A stretch of 7,495 nt of DNA from NCBI GenBank assembly GCA_038229695.1, contig JBBROE010000156.1, positions 1 to 7,495 on the forward strand, read 5' to 3'. A program made the position numbers and the translations under genes. Under the pieces are notes generated by a model. It saw only the letters and a program-made list of their open reading frames with translations. It ran no database searches and was not told where the DNA came from. Below are positions 1 to 6,371 of this stretch, piece after piece. How positions within the stretch are numbered: the stretch's first letter is position 1; each line of letters begins with the position of its first letter. This DNA is from JACMLD01 sp038229695 (lineage in GTDB: Bacteria > Bacteroidota > Bacteroidia > Chitinophagales > Chitinophagaceae).

Positions 1-154
1 CAGGCAGGCGGGCTCCGGCGCCAACATCTCACCTTTGCTCACCCTTACGGATAATGTTTTTGTGGCCGGGAAGATTTATACCATCTATGCCAAAGGAACA
101 GTTACCGGTACAGGCGTAAATCAACTCGGTGCAGGAGTAATTGCAAACAATTAA
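1..154 (+). CDS. C-terminal end of a DUF4397-type protein (5' end outside window)
   Basis: About 50 residues are readable in the frame beginning at base 2, ending at TAA 152-154. They read as a small beta-rich segment: ISPLLTLTDNVFVAGKIYTIYAKG, followed by a Gly/Thr-rich turn and a closing GAGVIANN. A 'K.YTIYA.G' strand followed by a short loop and a final strand at the protein end is what I recognise from DUF4397 proteins, which in Bacteroidota are usually secreted or lipid-anchored and of unknown role. The N-terminus, and therefore any signal peptide or lipobox, lies outside the window. The assignment rests on one short motif, so a different immunoglobulin-like surface domain is possible. 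The gene converges on the small lipoprotein gene, with 48 bases between the stops. Confidence 0.6.
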   Translation, partial: RQAGSGANISPLLTLTDNVFVAGKIYTIYAKGTVTGTGVNQLGAGVIANN

Positions 155-183
155 AAAGGTAGGATGGGGCTGGTGAAATATTC

Positions 184-197
184 GGTAACGCCTTACC
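184..197. terminator. Weak hairpin between two convergent genes, possible bidirectional terminator
   Basis: A perfect 5-bp stem GGTAA (184-188) pairs with TTACC (193-197) around a CGCC loop. On the plus strand it is followed by AAC and then TTTT at 201-204. It lies in the 48-bp gap between convergent stop codons, where a shared terminator would be expected. The stem is short and the T-run is brief, so chance is a serious alternative. Confidence 0.25.
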
Positions 198-202
198 AAC
201 TT

Positions 203-415
203 TTAGTATCTATTCTTCCGTGACTGCCTGTGCCGGGCAATAGCCGGGGGAGAAAAGTGCACCGAGCTATTATGTACAGGAGTTACCGTTCCGGGAGTCG
301 CCGCCTGCTCTTGCTCCACGGTGCCATAACCGGATCCGCACGACGAGATCACCACCAGGGTTGCCAAGGTCATAAAACCCGCAAATAACATCCGCTTTTT
401 CACTTTAAAACTCAT
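203..415 (-). CDS. Small predicted lipoprotein, 70 aa, function unknown
   Basis: Starting at the ATG at 413-415, the product begins MSFKVKKRMLFAGFM, giving a positively charged start (K4, K6, K7, R8), a hydrophobic core of about residues 9-23, and a lipobox-like I-S-S-C with Cys26. This is a textbook signal peptidase II arrangement, so the mature protein would be a lipid-anchored peptide of only about 45 residues. A longer reading from an ATG at 514 exists, but it would put 33 residues ahead of the signal peptide, so I prefer 415. The mature part is Gly/Thr/Pro-rich and ends in a basic tail, RHRQSRKNRY. I recognise no domain. No Shine-Dalgarno is evident; the bases before the ATG read AAGAAGCACT. 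It could be a genuine small cell-envelope protein, or the surviving N-terminus of a longer lipoprotein broken by a frameshift. Confidence 0.55.
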   Translation of the reverse strand: MSFKVKKRMLFAGFMTLATLVVISSCGSGYGTVEQEQAATPGTVTPVHNSSVHFSPPAIARHRQSRKNRY

Positions 416-628
416 AGTGCTTCTTATTCGTAGAGCTGCCCAAAAAATGATGCCATTTGTGAAGGTATGCATGTGTAGTTTGTTAAAGTAAGCCGTGTAG
501 AGTAATGTTCCCAACTAATTGTTATGCGATTTGCTTCTGGCGGCTAATGCTGCCTGCCAGGGAGCCGGTGCTATGCGTTTAAAACCCTATCTTCATATTG
601 AAGGCACAAAAAGATTTGTTGTTTAAAG
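416..628. other. Divergent intergenic region, presumed to hold both promoters
   Basis: These 213 bases separate the leftward lipoprotein gene from the rightward antiporter gene, so promoters for both probably lie here. I found no exact TAnnTTTG -7 element on either strand. The closest for the antiporter is AAGATTTG at 611-618 (one mismatch), but the nearest TTG to its left (598-600) is too close to serve as a -33 element. No RNA gene, repeat or convincing hairpin was seen. Confidence 0.4.
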
Positions 629-1864
629 ATGGATACCTCCATAACTATTACCATTTGCGCATTGCTGCTGATTGCGTACCTGTTTGATCTCAGCGCTTCC
701 AAGACAAAAATACCTTCCGTTATTCTGTTGCTGTTGCTGGGGTTGATCGTGAAGGAAATCACCCACCTTATTCACCTCCGGCTGCCGGACCTGTTCCCCG
801 TGCTCCCTGTACTGGGAACGATTGGGCTGATACTGATTGTACTGGACGGATCACTGGAACTGGAGCTCAATAAATCGAAGTACCGGCTGGTCGTTAAGAC
901 CTTTGTGGGCTCCCTTCTCCCAATGCTCGGCTGTGCTTTTGTGATCGCATGGCTACTGCATTACTTTGGCCATGGCACTTTTAAAAACTGCCTGGTTAAT
1001 GCGATTCCGTTTTGCGTGATTAGCAGCGCCATTGCCATCCCCAGCGTCCGTATGCTTGACGCTTCCATACGGGAGTTTGTCATTTACGAAAGCAGTTTCT
1101 CAGATATCCTGGGTGTCTTGTTTTTCAATTTTATTTCGTTGAATGAGCATTACGATTTCGTCTCCTTCGGCAATTTCGGCCTGGAACTGATTGTCATGAT
1201 AATTGTGTCATTTATAGCAACCGTCGCGCTGTCTTTCCTGCTGAGTAAAATAGAACACCACATTAAGTTTGTGCCGATAATCCTGCTGGTTATCCTTATT
1301 TATGAAGTTTCCAAAGTATTCCATCTGCCTGCACTTATCCTCATCCTGCTGTTCGGTTTATTCATCGGAAACCTTGATGAATTAAAAAAAGTGAAATGGC
1401 TACGGCGCTTCAAACCGGAAGAACTGGAGCCGGAAGTTATCCGGTTTAAGGAACTGATTATCGAAGCGGCCTTCCTGGTGCGCGCGCTTTTTTTCCTGTT
1501 GTTCGGCTACCTGCTGGAAAAGTCGGAGATTTTGAATTATAACACGATAATGGGTGCGTTGGTAGTGGTTGTCATCATTTTCTTTTTTCGTTATATTCAG
1601 GTAAAAATGTCTGGTCTGCCCATTATTCCACTCCTGTTTATTGCACCTAGGGGATTGATTACCATCCTCCTTTTTCTCTCCATTCCGGCAGCGCAGCAAA
1701 TTCCTTTCATCAACCGTTCACTTGTCATCCAGGTGGTAATTATTACTGCTTTTATTATGATGATTGGGCTGATGCTCACCCGGGAACGGCAACAACCGCC
1801 TCTTCAGGCAATCGTTACTCCCCCGGCAATTGTTGACGCTCCTGAGCCGCCTGCCGCCGGCTGA
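629..1864 (+). CDS. CPA-type monovalent cation/H+ antiporter (Na+/H+ exchanger domain), 411 aa
   Basis: A predicted inner-membrane exchanger of the cation/proton antiporter superfamily (PF00999 type), expected to swap Na+ or K+ for H+ in pH or salt homeostasis. Almost the whole chain to residue 383 is hydrophobic segments, about 12-13 helices. Core landmarks: SSAIAIPSV at 132-140, where CPA proteins have the unwound helix; YESSFSD at 153-159, which aligns with the CPA1 motif ESxxND and keeps Glu154 and the essential Asp159 but has Ser158 in place of Asn; and APRGL at 339-343, whose Arg341 corresponds to the conserved membrane arginine. Residues 386-411 are a short Pro/Ala/Gln-rich cytoplasmic tail. 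There is no large regulatory tail and no TrkA-N domain. The ATG at 629 places the first helix at residue 5 and is preceded by A-rich sequence. The YHS gene follows 82 bases downstream. Ion specificity cannot be told from sequence. Confidence 0.85.
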   Translation: MDTSITITICALLLIAYLFDLSASKTKIPSVILLLLLGLIVKEITHLIHLRLPDLFPVLPVLGTIGLILIVLDGSLELELNKSKYRLVVKTFVGSLLPMLGCAFVIAWLLHYFGHGTFKNCLVNAIPFCVISSAIAIPSVRMLDASIREFVIYESSFSDILGVLFFNFISLNEHYDFVSFGNFGLELIVMIIVSFIATVALSFLLSKIEHHIKFVPIILLVILIYEVSKVFHLPALILILLFGLFIGNLDELKKVKWLRRFKPEELEPEVIRFKELIIEAAFLVRALFFLLFGYLLEKSEILNYNTIMGALVVVVIIFFFRYIQVKMSGLPIIPLLFIAPRGLITILLFLSIPAAQQIPFINRSLVIQVVIITAFIMMIGLMLTRERQQPPLQAIVTPPAIVDAPEPPAAG

Positions 1865-1900
1865 CCGGTTGAACCAGCTTTTTTGTCAGGCAGCAGACGC

Positions 1901-1928
1901 TTTGCGGACGCCAATCCAGGTATTTTTG
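1901..1928 (+). promoter_or_regulatory. Bacteroidota-type promoter for the YHS gene
   Basis: TATTTTTG at 1921-1928 matches the Bacteroidota -7 consensus TAnnTTTG exactly. A TTTG at 1901-1904 sits 16 bases upstream as a possible -33 element, slightly closer than the usual spacing. Transcription would begin near 1933-1936, leaving a leader of roughly 12 bases before the ATG at 1947. The position, directly ahead of a gene in an 82-base gap, supports the call. It also argues against the longer YHS reading that starts inside the antiporter gene. Confidence 0.45.
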
Positions 1929-1946
1929 AGGCCTCAAACCATCAAT

Positions 1947-2387
1947 ATGAAATACAGTTTTCTCCTCCTCACCTGTTTGTTCCTTACCACCTTCACCACA
2001 TTTGCGCAGCAGTCCCCAGTCTTCAGTACAGCCGGCGGTGCCATCAGGGGTTACGACCCGGTAGCGTACTTCAGGGAAGGGAAGGCGGTCAGGGGCGATA
2101 CGGCGCTGCACAGTATGTGGGATGGCGCCACCTGGTATTTTTCCAGCCGGGCAAACCAGGATGCCTTCAACGGCAATCCGGCGGAATTCGCGCCGCAGTA
2201 TGGCGGCTACTGTGCCTATGGGATGGCTGCCGGCCATAAAGCACCTACAGATCCGGAGGCCTGGAAAATTGAAAACGGGAAGTTGTACCTCAACTATAAT
2301 AAACAGGTGCAGCAGGCCTGGCTGAAGCATACGGACACTTTAATTATTGCGGCCAATAAGAACTGGCAGAACATCAAAGAGAAGTAA
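1947..2387 (+). CDS. Secreted YHS domain-containing protein, 146 aa
   Basis: The ATG at 1947 gives a clean type I signal peptide: MKYS, a hydrophobic stretch to about residue 18, then TFA with likely cleavage before Gln21. An ATG at 1830 in the same frame would overlap the antiporter gene and bury the signal peptide, so it is rejected. The mature protein is a single YHS domain: GYDPVAYF at 35-42, the central WDGATWYFSSRANQDAF at 58-74, the NPAEFAPQYGGYCAYG core at 77-92, and KLYLNYN at 112-118. YHS domains are suspected of metal or small-ligand binding, but the biochemical role of this stand-alone periplasmic form is not established. Only one cysteine (Cys89) remains in the mature part, so a classical multi-cysteine metal site is not evident. 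It lies between two ion transporters, with 82 bases before it and 94 after; a functional link is conjecture. Confidence 0.85.
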   Translation: MKYSFLLLTCLFLTTFTTFAQQSPVFSTAGGAIRGYDPVAYFREGKAVRGDTALHSMWDGATWYFSSRANQDAFNGNPAEFAPQYGGYCAYGMAAGHKAPTDPEAWKIENGKLYLNYNKQVQQAWLKHTDTLIIAANKNWQNIKEK

Positions 2388-2400
2388 AACCGGCAGCTCC

Positions 2401-2451
2401 ATATTTGCGCGAGCAGGAAATAAGGGTTAAGCACCAGTACGTATATTTGCG
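2401..2451 (+). repeat. 9-bp direct repeat ATATTTGCG overlapping -7-like elements
   Basis: ATATTTGCG occurs exactly at 2401-2409 and again at 2443-2451, 42 bases apart (about four helical turns). With the preceding base, the copies read CATATTTG and TATATTTG, one near-match and one exact match to TAnnTTTG. They may be tandem -7 elements, a repeated regulator site, or coincidence. Confidence 0.35.
2442..2449 (+). promoter_or_regulatory. Bacteroidota -7 promoter element upstream of the ClC gene
   Basis: TATATTTG matches TAnnTTTG exactly and lies 32 bases before the proposed TTG start at 2482. No good TTG -33 partner is seen at the normal spacing. Transcription would begin near 2455, which limits the ClC start to codons downstream of that point and fits either TTG 2482 or ATG 2557. 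Confidence 0.4.
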
Positions 2452-2481
2452 GTTTGTCTTTCTTCACCAAACTGGCATGTA

Positions 2482-4269
2482 TTGGCAATTATAAAACCGG
2501 TTTACCAGGCATTCATCAACCAGCTTCGCATTAGGATCTCAAGGGTGCAGTTTATCATGGTTATTGCTACCCTGACGGGCTTTGTTTCCGGTATCATCGC
2601 TGTATTGCTTAAGACGCTTGTCCACGAAATTGAAGACTCGATCACGCGTATCCCCGTATCCCGGTTTTCGTACCTGCTGTTTCCCGGTATCGGCCTGGTC
2701 ATTACGGTGTTCATCATCAGGAATTTTTTTGGTAAGGAAATCGAAAAGGGGATTGCCATGGTGCTGAAGGCCATCGCCCGCCGGTCCTCCTTTATACCGC
2801 TTAAGCACGTGTATGTGCACGTGATAACGAGTTCTGTTACAGTGGGCCTCGGCGGTTCGGCAGGGCTGGAGGCACCCATCGTGGCAACCGGGTCGGCCGT
2901 GGGCTCCAATCTGGCGCGCATAACTGATTTGAATTACCGGGAACGGACACTGCTCATCGCCTGCGGCGCAGCCGCCGGTATTGCCGCAGTATTCAACGCC
3001 CCCATTGCAGGGGTCATTTTTGCCATCGAAGTATTGCTGGCGGAGACGGTGGTGAGCTACTTTATCCCCCTCATGATTTCTTCGGTCATGGGTGCGCTTT
3101 GTTCCAAAGTGATACTGAAAGAATCCCTGCTATTCAATTTCCTGCTCAAACAGAATTTCGATTATAAAAATGTTCCGTTCTACATCCTGCTGGGGGTACT
3201 TACCGGGGCCGTCTCACTCTACTATGCGCGGTCATTCCGGGCCGTGGAAGATCGACTGCACCACCATCGGATGAATCCTTACCTGAAGGCCGTTACGGGC
3301 GGCCTGTTGCTACTCGTCATCTGTTTTATTTTCCCGCCGCTGTTCAGTGAAGGCTACAGCAGTGTGAAAATGCTTGCCAATGCCACCCCACCCGGTATTA
3401 CTGATAATACCACCCTGTTTTCACGGCTTGGCGCACACTGGGGACTCATCACCTTTACCGCGCTGATTGTATTGGTAAAGCCTGTTGCTGCCGCGATAAC
3501 TATTGGCGCAGGTGGCAATGGGGGCAATTTTGCGCCGGCCCTTTTTACGGGTGCATACACCGGGTTCTTTTTTTCAAAGCTTCTCAACAGCATGCCCTGG
3601 ATGAAAATACCGGAAGGGAATTTCAGTCTGGTCGGTATGGCTGGTGTGCTCAGCGGGGTGATGTACTGCCCGCTAACCGCCATCTTCCTGATTGCAGAAA
3701 TCACGAACGGCTATGAACTTTTTATTCCATTGATGATTGTATCCTCCATCTCGTTTTTTATTGTAAAGACCAGTGCGCCGTTTTCTATGGAGACAAAAAA
3801 ACTGGCGTCGGAAGGGCAGATTTTTACTCACCAGAAAGAAAAAAATATCTTAACAGGAATACAGCTCAGTGAAATGGTTCAGCAAAATTATGAGAGCATC
3901 AACATGGAAAGGCGACTCCCTGAACTTATGGAAATGGTAAAAAGAAGCGAGCGGAATATTTACGCGGTGCACGATGAAAAGGACCGCTTCGCGGGAATTA
4001 TCGAACTCAATGATATCAAACAAAAACTTTTTCAGCCTGAAAAGCTCCGGGGCCTGCCGGTAAGTGCCCTGATGAAGAAACCGCCCGGAGTCATCATGGA
4101 CGACCAGGACATGCATGCCGTCATGGAGAAGTTCGATATCACGCAGAGCTGGTACCTGCCGGTCCTGGATAAAGATAGAAAGTTTGTCGGCTTTATTTCG
4201 AAGACTAAAGTATTTAACCGGTACCGCGAAATCCTGGCGCAACAGGGAGATTGGTATGAAAATACCTGA
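2482..4269 (+). CDS. ClC-family chloride channel/transporter with C-terminal CBS pair, 595 aa
   Basis: Inner-membrane ClC protein moving chloride or a similar anion. Residues 25-430 form the ClC membrane domain. Landmarks: GGSAGLEAPI at 124-133, equivalent to the GREGP selectivity loop, with gating glutamate Glu130; GAAAGIAAVFNAP at 162-174; AIEV at 181-184; and GNFAP at 348-352, the GxFxP motif. The GSGIP region is degenerate (EKGIA, 88-92), as I recall for Bacteroidota members. The internal proton glutamate of E. coli ClC-ec1 (Glu203) is Val184 here, as in true chloride channels. Two CBS domains, about 462-520 and 528-585, probably sense nucleotides or ionic state. The start is uncertain: TTG 2482 gives a normal N-terminal helix before the first membrane segment. 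The next in-frame ATG, at 2557 (Met26), would begin at the first membrane helix. No in-frame ATG exists between the TAA at 2428-2430 and 2482. The gene ends two bases from the convergent debranching enzyme gene. Confidence 0.88.
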   Translation: MAIIKPVYQAFINQLRIRISRVQFIMVIATLTGFVSGIIAVLLKTLVHEIEDSITRIPVSRFSYLLFPGIGLVITVFIIRNFFGKEIEKGIAMVLKAIARRSSFIPLKHVYVHVITSSVTVGLGGSAGLEAPIVATGSAVGSNLARITDLNYRERTLLIACGAAAGIAAVFNAPIAGVIFAIEVLLAETVVSYFIPLMISSVMGALCSKVILKESLLFNFLLKQNFDYKNVPFYILLGVLTGAVSLYYARSFRAVEDRLHHHRMNPYLKAVTGGLLLLVICFIFPPLFSEGYSSVKMLANATPPGITDNTTLFSRLGAHWGLITFTALIVLVKPVAAAITIGAGGNGGNFAPALFTGAYTGFFFSKLLNSMPWMKIPEGNFSLVGMAGVLSGVMYCPLTAIFLIAEITNGYELFIPLMIVSSISFFIVKTSAPFSMETKKLASEGQIFTHQKEKNILTGIQLSEMVQQNYESINMERRLPELMEMVKRSERNIYAVHDEKDRFAGIIELNDIKQKLFQPEKLRGLPVSALMKKPPGVIMDDQDMHAVMEKFDITQSWYLPVLDKDRKFVGFISKTKVFNRYREILAQQGDWYENT

Positions 4270-4271
4270 GC

Positions 4272-6314
4272 CTATAACAAAGGACCGTTTCCGCCATCGC
4301 CTGCTGCAGTGAAGTCAAATAATTTATAAGTGTGCATCACGCGCAAAAGTTCAGCAACTCCCCAGGCCTGTGCGATGCAGCCTCTGGGGTGATGCGGCGG
4401 CTCGCCATCGAATATTTCTGACACCGAGCCGACCCCGGCTTGTGCCAGGTGGGGTGAAAAAGCGTTCACGACCGCCAGTGCTTTTGCTGTACCCCGGGCC
4501 TTATCGGTTTTCATAATAGCGTCGACGTAGGGCCCCAGCAGCCAGCTCCACACGGTCCCTTCGTGGTAAGCACCATCGCGTTTTTTGCGGTCTCCGCCAT
4601 AATGACCGCAATACCTCGGGTCTTTTGGGGAAAGACTACGGAGACCCGCCGGCGTATACAGTTCTTTTGTAATCAGTTTCAGCATGGACGATGCCTTCCC
4701 GATTTCCAGCAGGGGAAATGGTAAGCTCACAGCAAACAGCTGGTTAGGCCGAAAGGAAGCATCCGGCTTTCCACCAGGCTCAATCACATCGTAACAATAT
4801 CCCCCTGCCTCGTACCAGAACTTTCGTACAAAATTTTTCTTTGTCAATGCAGCTTGCCTGTTGTACTCATCCGCCTCCTGCTGCCGGTTAGAACCAGCTA
4901 AGATCCGGGAGACGATACACAGGGCGTTATACCATAATGCCTGCACTTCTACCGGTTTGCCGGTGCGTGGCGTGACCACCCAGTCACCGACCCTGGCATC
5001 CATCCAGGTCAGCTGCTCGCCGGCTTCACCCGCGAAAAGTAAACTGTCCCGGTCTGTTTTAATATGATAGCGGGTTCCTTTCCTGTGCCACTCAACAATA
5101 TTAAGGAGGATGGGCAGCAGGTCGTTCACCACAAAATCGCGATCGCCTGTGGCTTCAAGGTAATGGTAAACGGCAACGAAGTACCAAAGCGTGCCATCGA
5201 CCGTATTGTATTCGGGTGCATCGTTATTGTCGGTAAAACGGTTGGGCAGCATTCCCCTGCTCACGTGATGCGAGAAGGCCGTCAGTATTTTTTTTGCCGG
5301 TTCGTACCGGCCGCAGGAAAGTGTGAGTCCGGGCAGGCTGATCATCGTATCCCGGCTCCAATCGGTAAACCAGTGGTAGCCCGCTATTACCGTCGCGCCC
5401 GGTCCATCAGCCTGGTTGTTGCCGGCATCGCTTCCGGTCGAGGGACTCAACGTCCTTTCAACAATAAATTGGTCCGCCGCCAGGGCCAGCTGGCGGAAAA
5501 GCCGATCAGCCGGCAGGTCTTTCATCAGCCCCTGCTTTCGGGTATTTTCTGCTGCAAACGCCGCGGCAGGATCTTTTCCTTCGGGGCTGCCGGTTCCGAT
5601 ACTGATATAGAAAATTTCACCGGCTGCGAAACTCCGCGTGAATTTGCCGGGTGAAAACAGGTCTTCGTGGTAGTCGAGCCCGCGGTAAGCTTCCTTAGCA
5701 TAGGAAAATTCATAATACCAATCCGGCTGCTCGAAGAATGAACATCCCGGTATACCAATAAAAATACGCGGTAGGTTTGGATACAGCCTGCTGCTCCAGA
5801 CGGCGTCCTGGAAAACGGAATGTGTGCTCACGTTGCCATTGGCCTTCATGAGCGCATGGTAATAGCGGCCGGCCAGGAGCGGGCGCCATTCGATGGTTAC
5901 CGGGCCCGCTGTCTCCAGCAGCTCGTACCGGATGACGACTGTATTCGTTCCGTGCAGCATCGTAATTTGCTTCCTTAATCGGACCCCACCTGCAGAAAAA
6001 ATGAATTCGGGGACATCTCCATAACGAAATGATTCCAGGCAGCGATACCCTTCCGGATGAAACTTGTCATTGTACTGGTGAGTGGCCAGTTCAAATGTTC
6101 CCTCAGTGGTAACCAGGGTTTCATCGAGCGTCGACACCAGGACCATACGTTCTGTTGGAGGATGCGTGGCCGCCACCAGCAGCCCATGATAGCGCCGGGT
6201 GGAGCAACCGCTGATTGTGCTGCTGCTCCATCCCCCCAGGCCATTGGTCTGGATCCATTCCCGTTCTCCCGAAACAGAAAAATCCGAACACGCGGAAGCA
6301 TCCATAGTTATCAT
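4272..6314 (-). CDS. Glycogen debranching-type amylo-alpha-1,6-glucosidase (GH133-like), 680 aa
   Basis: Predicted to hydrolyse alpha-1,6-linked glucose at branch points of glycogen or similar alpha-glucans. It has no signal peptide, so it is probably cytoplasmic. The N-terminal sugar-binding-like domain (about 15-240) carries NGLGGWSSSTISGCSTRRYHGLL at 24-46, the hallmark of the bacterial/archaeal debranching family. The (alpha/alpha)6 catalytic domain (about 270-660) carries AGYHWFTDWSRDTM at 311-324, with acidic candidates Asp318 and Asp322, then APEYNTVDGTLWYF at 366-379, TWMDARVGDWV at 436-446, and AYHEGTVWSWL at 582-592 with Glu585. These match the acid/base regions of the amylo-1,6-glucosidase half of eukaryotic debranching enzyme; the 4-alpha-glucanotransferase half is absent. 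Length is normal. A Gly/Asp/Asn-rich stretch (about 292-308) precedes the catalytic loop. The ATG at 6314 is chosen, but a second ATG three codons on (6305) is equally possible. The GH63-like gene lies 57 bases upstream on the same strand, suggesting an operon. Confidence 0.9.
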   Translation of the reverse strand: MITMDASACSDFSVSGEREWIQTNGLGGWSSSTISGCSTRRYHGLLVAATHPPTERMVLVSTLDETLVTTEGTFELATHQYNDKFHPEGYRCLESFRYGDVPEFIFSAGGVRLRKQITMLHGTNTVVIRYELLETAGPVTIEWRPLLAGRYYHALMKANGNVSTHSVFQDAVWSSRLYPNLPRIFIGIPGCSFFEQPDWYYEFSYAKEAYRGLDYHEDLFSPGKFTRSFAAGEIFYISIGTGSPEGKDPAAAFAAENTRKQGLMKDLPADRLFRQLALAADQFIVERTLSPSTGSDAGNNQADGPGATVIAGYHWFTDWSRDTMISLPGLTLSCGRYEPAKKILTAFSHHVSRGMLPNRFTDNNDAPEYNTVDGTLWYFVAVYHYLEATGDRDFVVNDLLPILLNIVEWHRKGTRYHIKTDRDSLLFAGEAGEQLTWMDARVGDWVVTPRTGKPVEVQALWYNALCIVSRILAGSNRQQEADEYNRQAALTKKNFVRKFWYEAGGYCYDVIEPGGKPDASFRPNQLFAVSLPFPLLEIGKASSMLKLITKELYTPAGLRSLSPKDPRYCGHYGGDRKKRDGAYHEGTVWSWLLGPYVDAIMKTDKARGTAKALAVVNAFSPHLAQAGVGSVSEIFDGEPPHHPRGCIAQAWGVAELLRVMHTYKLFDFTAAGDGGNGPLL

Positions 6315-6371
6315 GCCTAAAATTTAAGTCTTGCTCGCGATAAGATGTCGATAACGGGTATGACTAGTGGC

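Noticed and set aside
1852..1886. CCGG-CTGA-CCGG hairpin followed by a T-run as a terminator after the antiporter
   Set aside because: The stem is only four base pairs, overlaps the stop codon, and the T-run is about 12 bases away, so it does not fit an intrinsic terminator.
1830..1946. Longer YHS start at ATG 1830, overlapping the antiporter
   Set aside because: It adds 39 residues ahead of a good signal peptide, and an exact -7 element lies at 1921-1928, downstream of that ATG.
1815..2330. Minus-strand open frame of 171 codons antisense to the YHS gene
   Set aside because: It overlaps a clearly recognisable YHS gene and the antiporter end, and its Arg/Gly/Glu-rich sequence has no domain or signal peptide; it reads as a shadow of the real gene.
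2502..2921. Minus-strand open frames antisense to the ClC N-terminal half
   Set aside because: They mirror the ClC coding sequence, with no recognisable protein features and no promoter.
5064..5654. Plus-strand open frame of 196 codons inside the debranching enzyme gene
   Set aside because: It lies fully antisense to well-conserved catalytic sequence, shows no motif, and is explained by GC-biased codon positions of the true gene.
6338..6354. CGATAA direct repeat (6338-6343 and 6349-6354) in the gap upstream of the debranching gene
   Set aside because: A six-base repeat spaced 11 bases apart is easily due to chance, and no promoter or known operator accompanies it.
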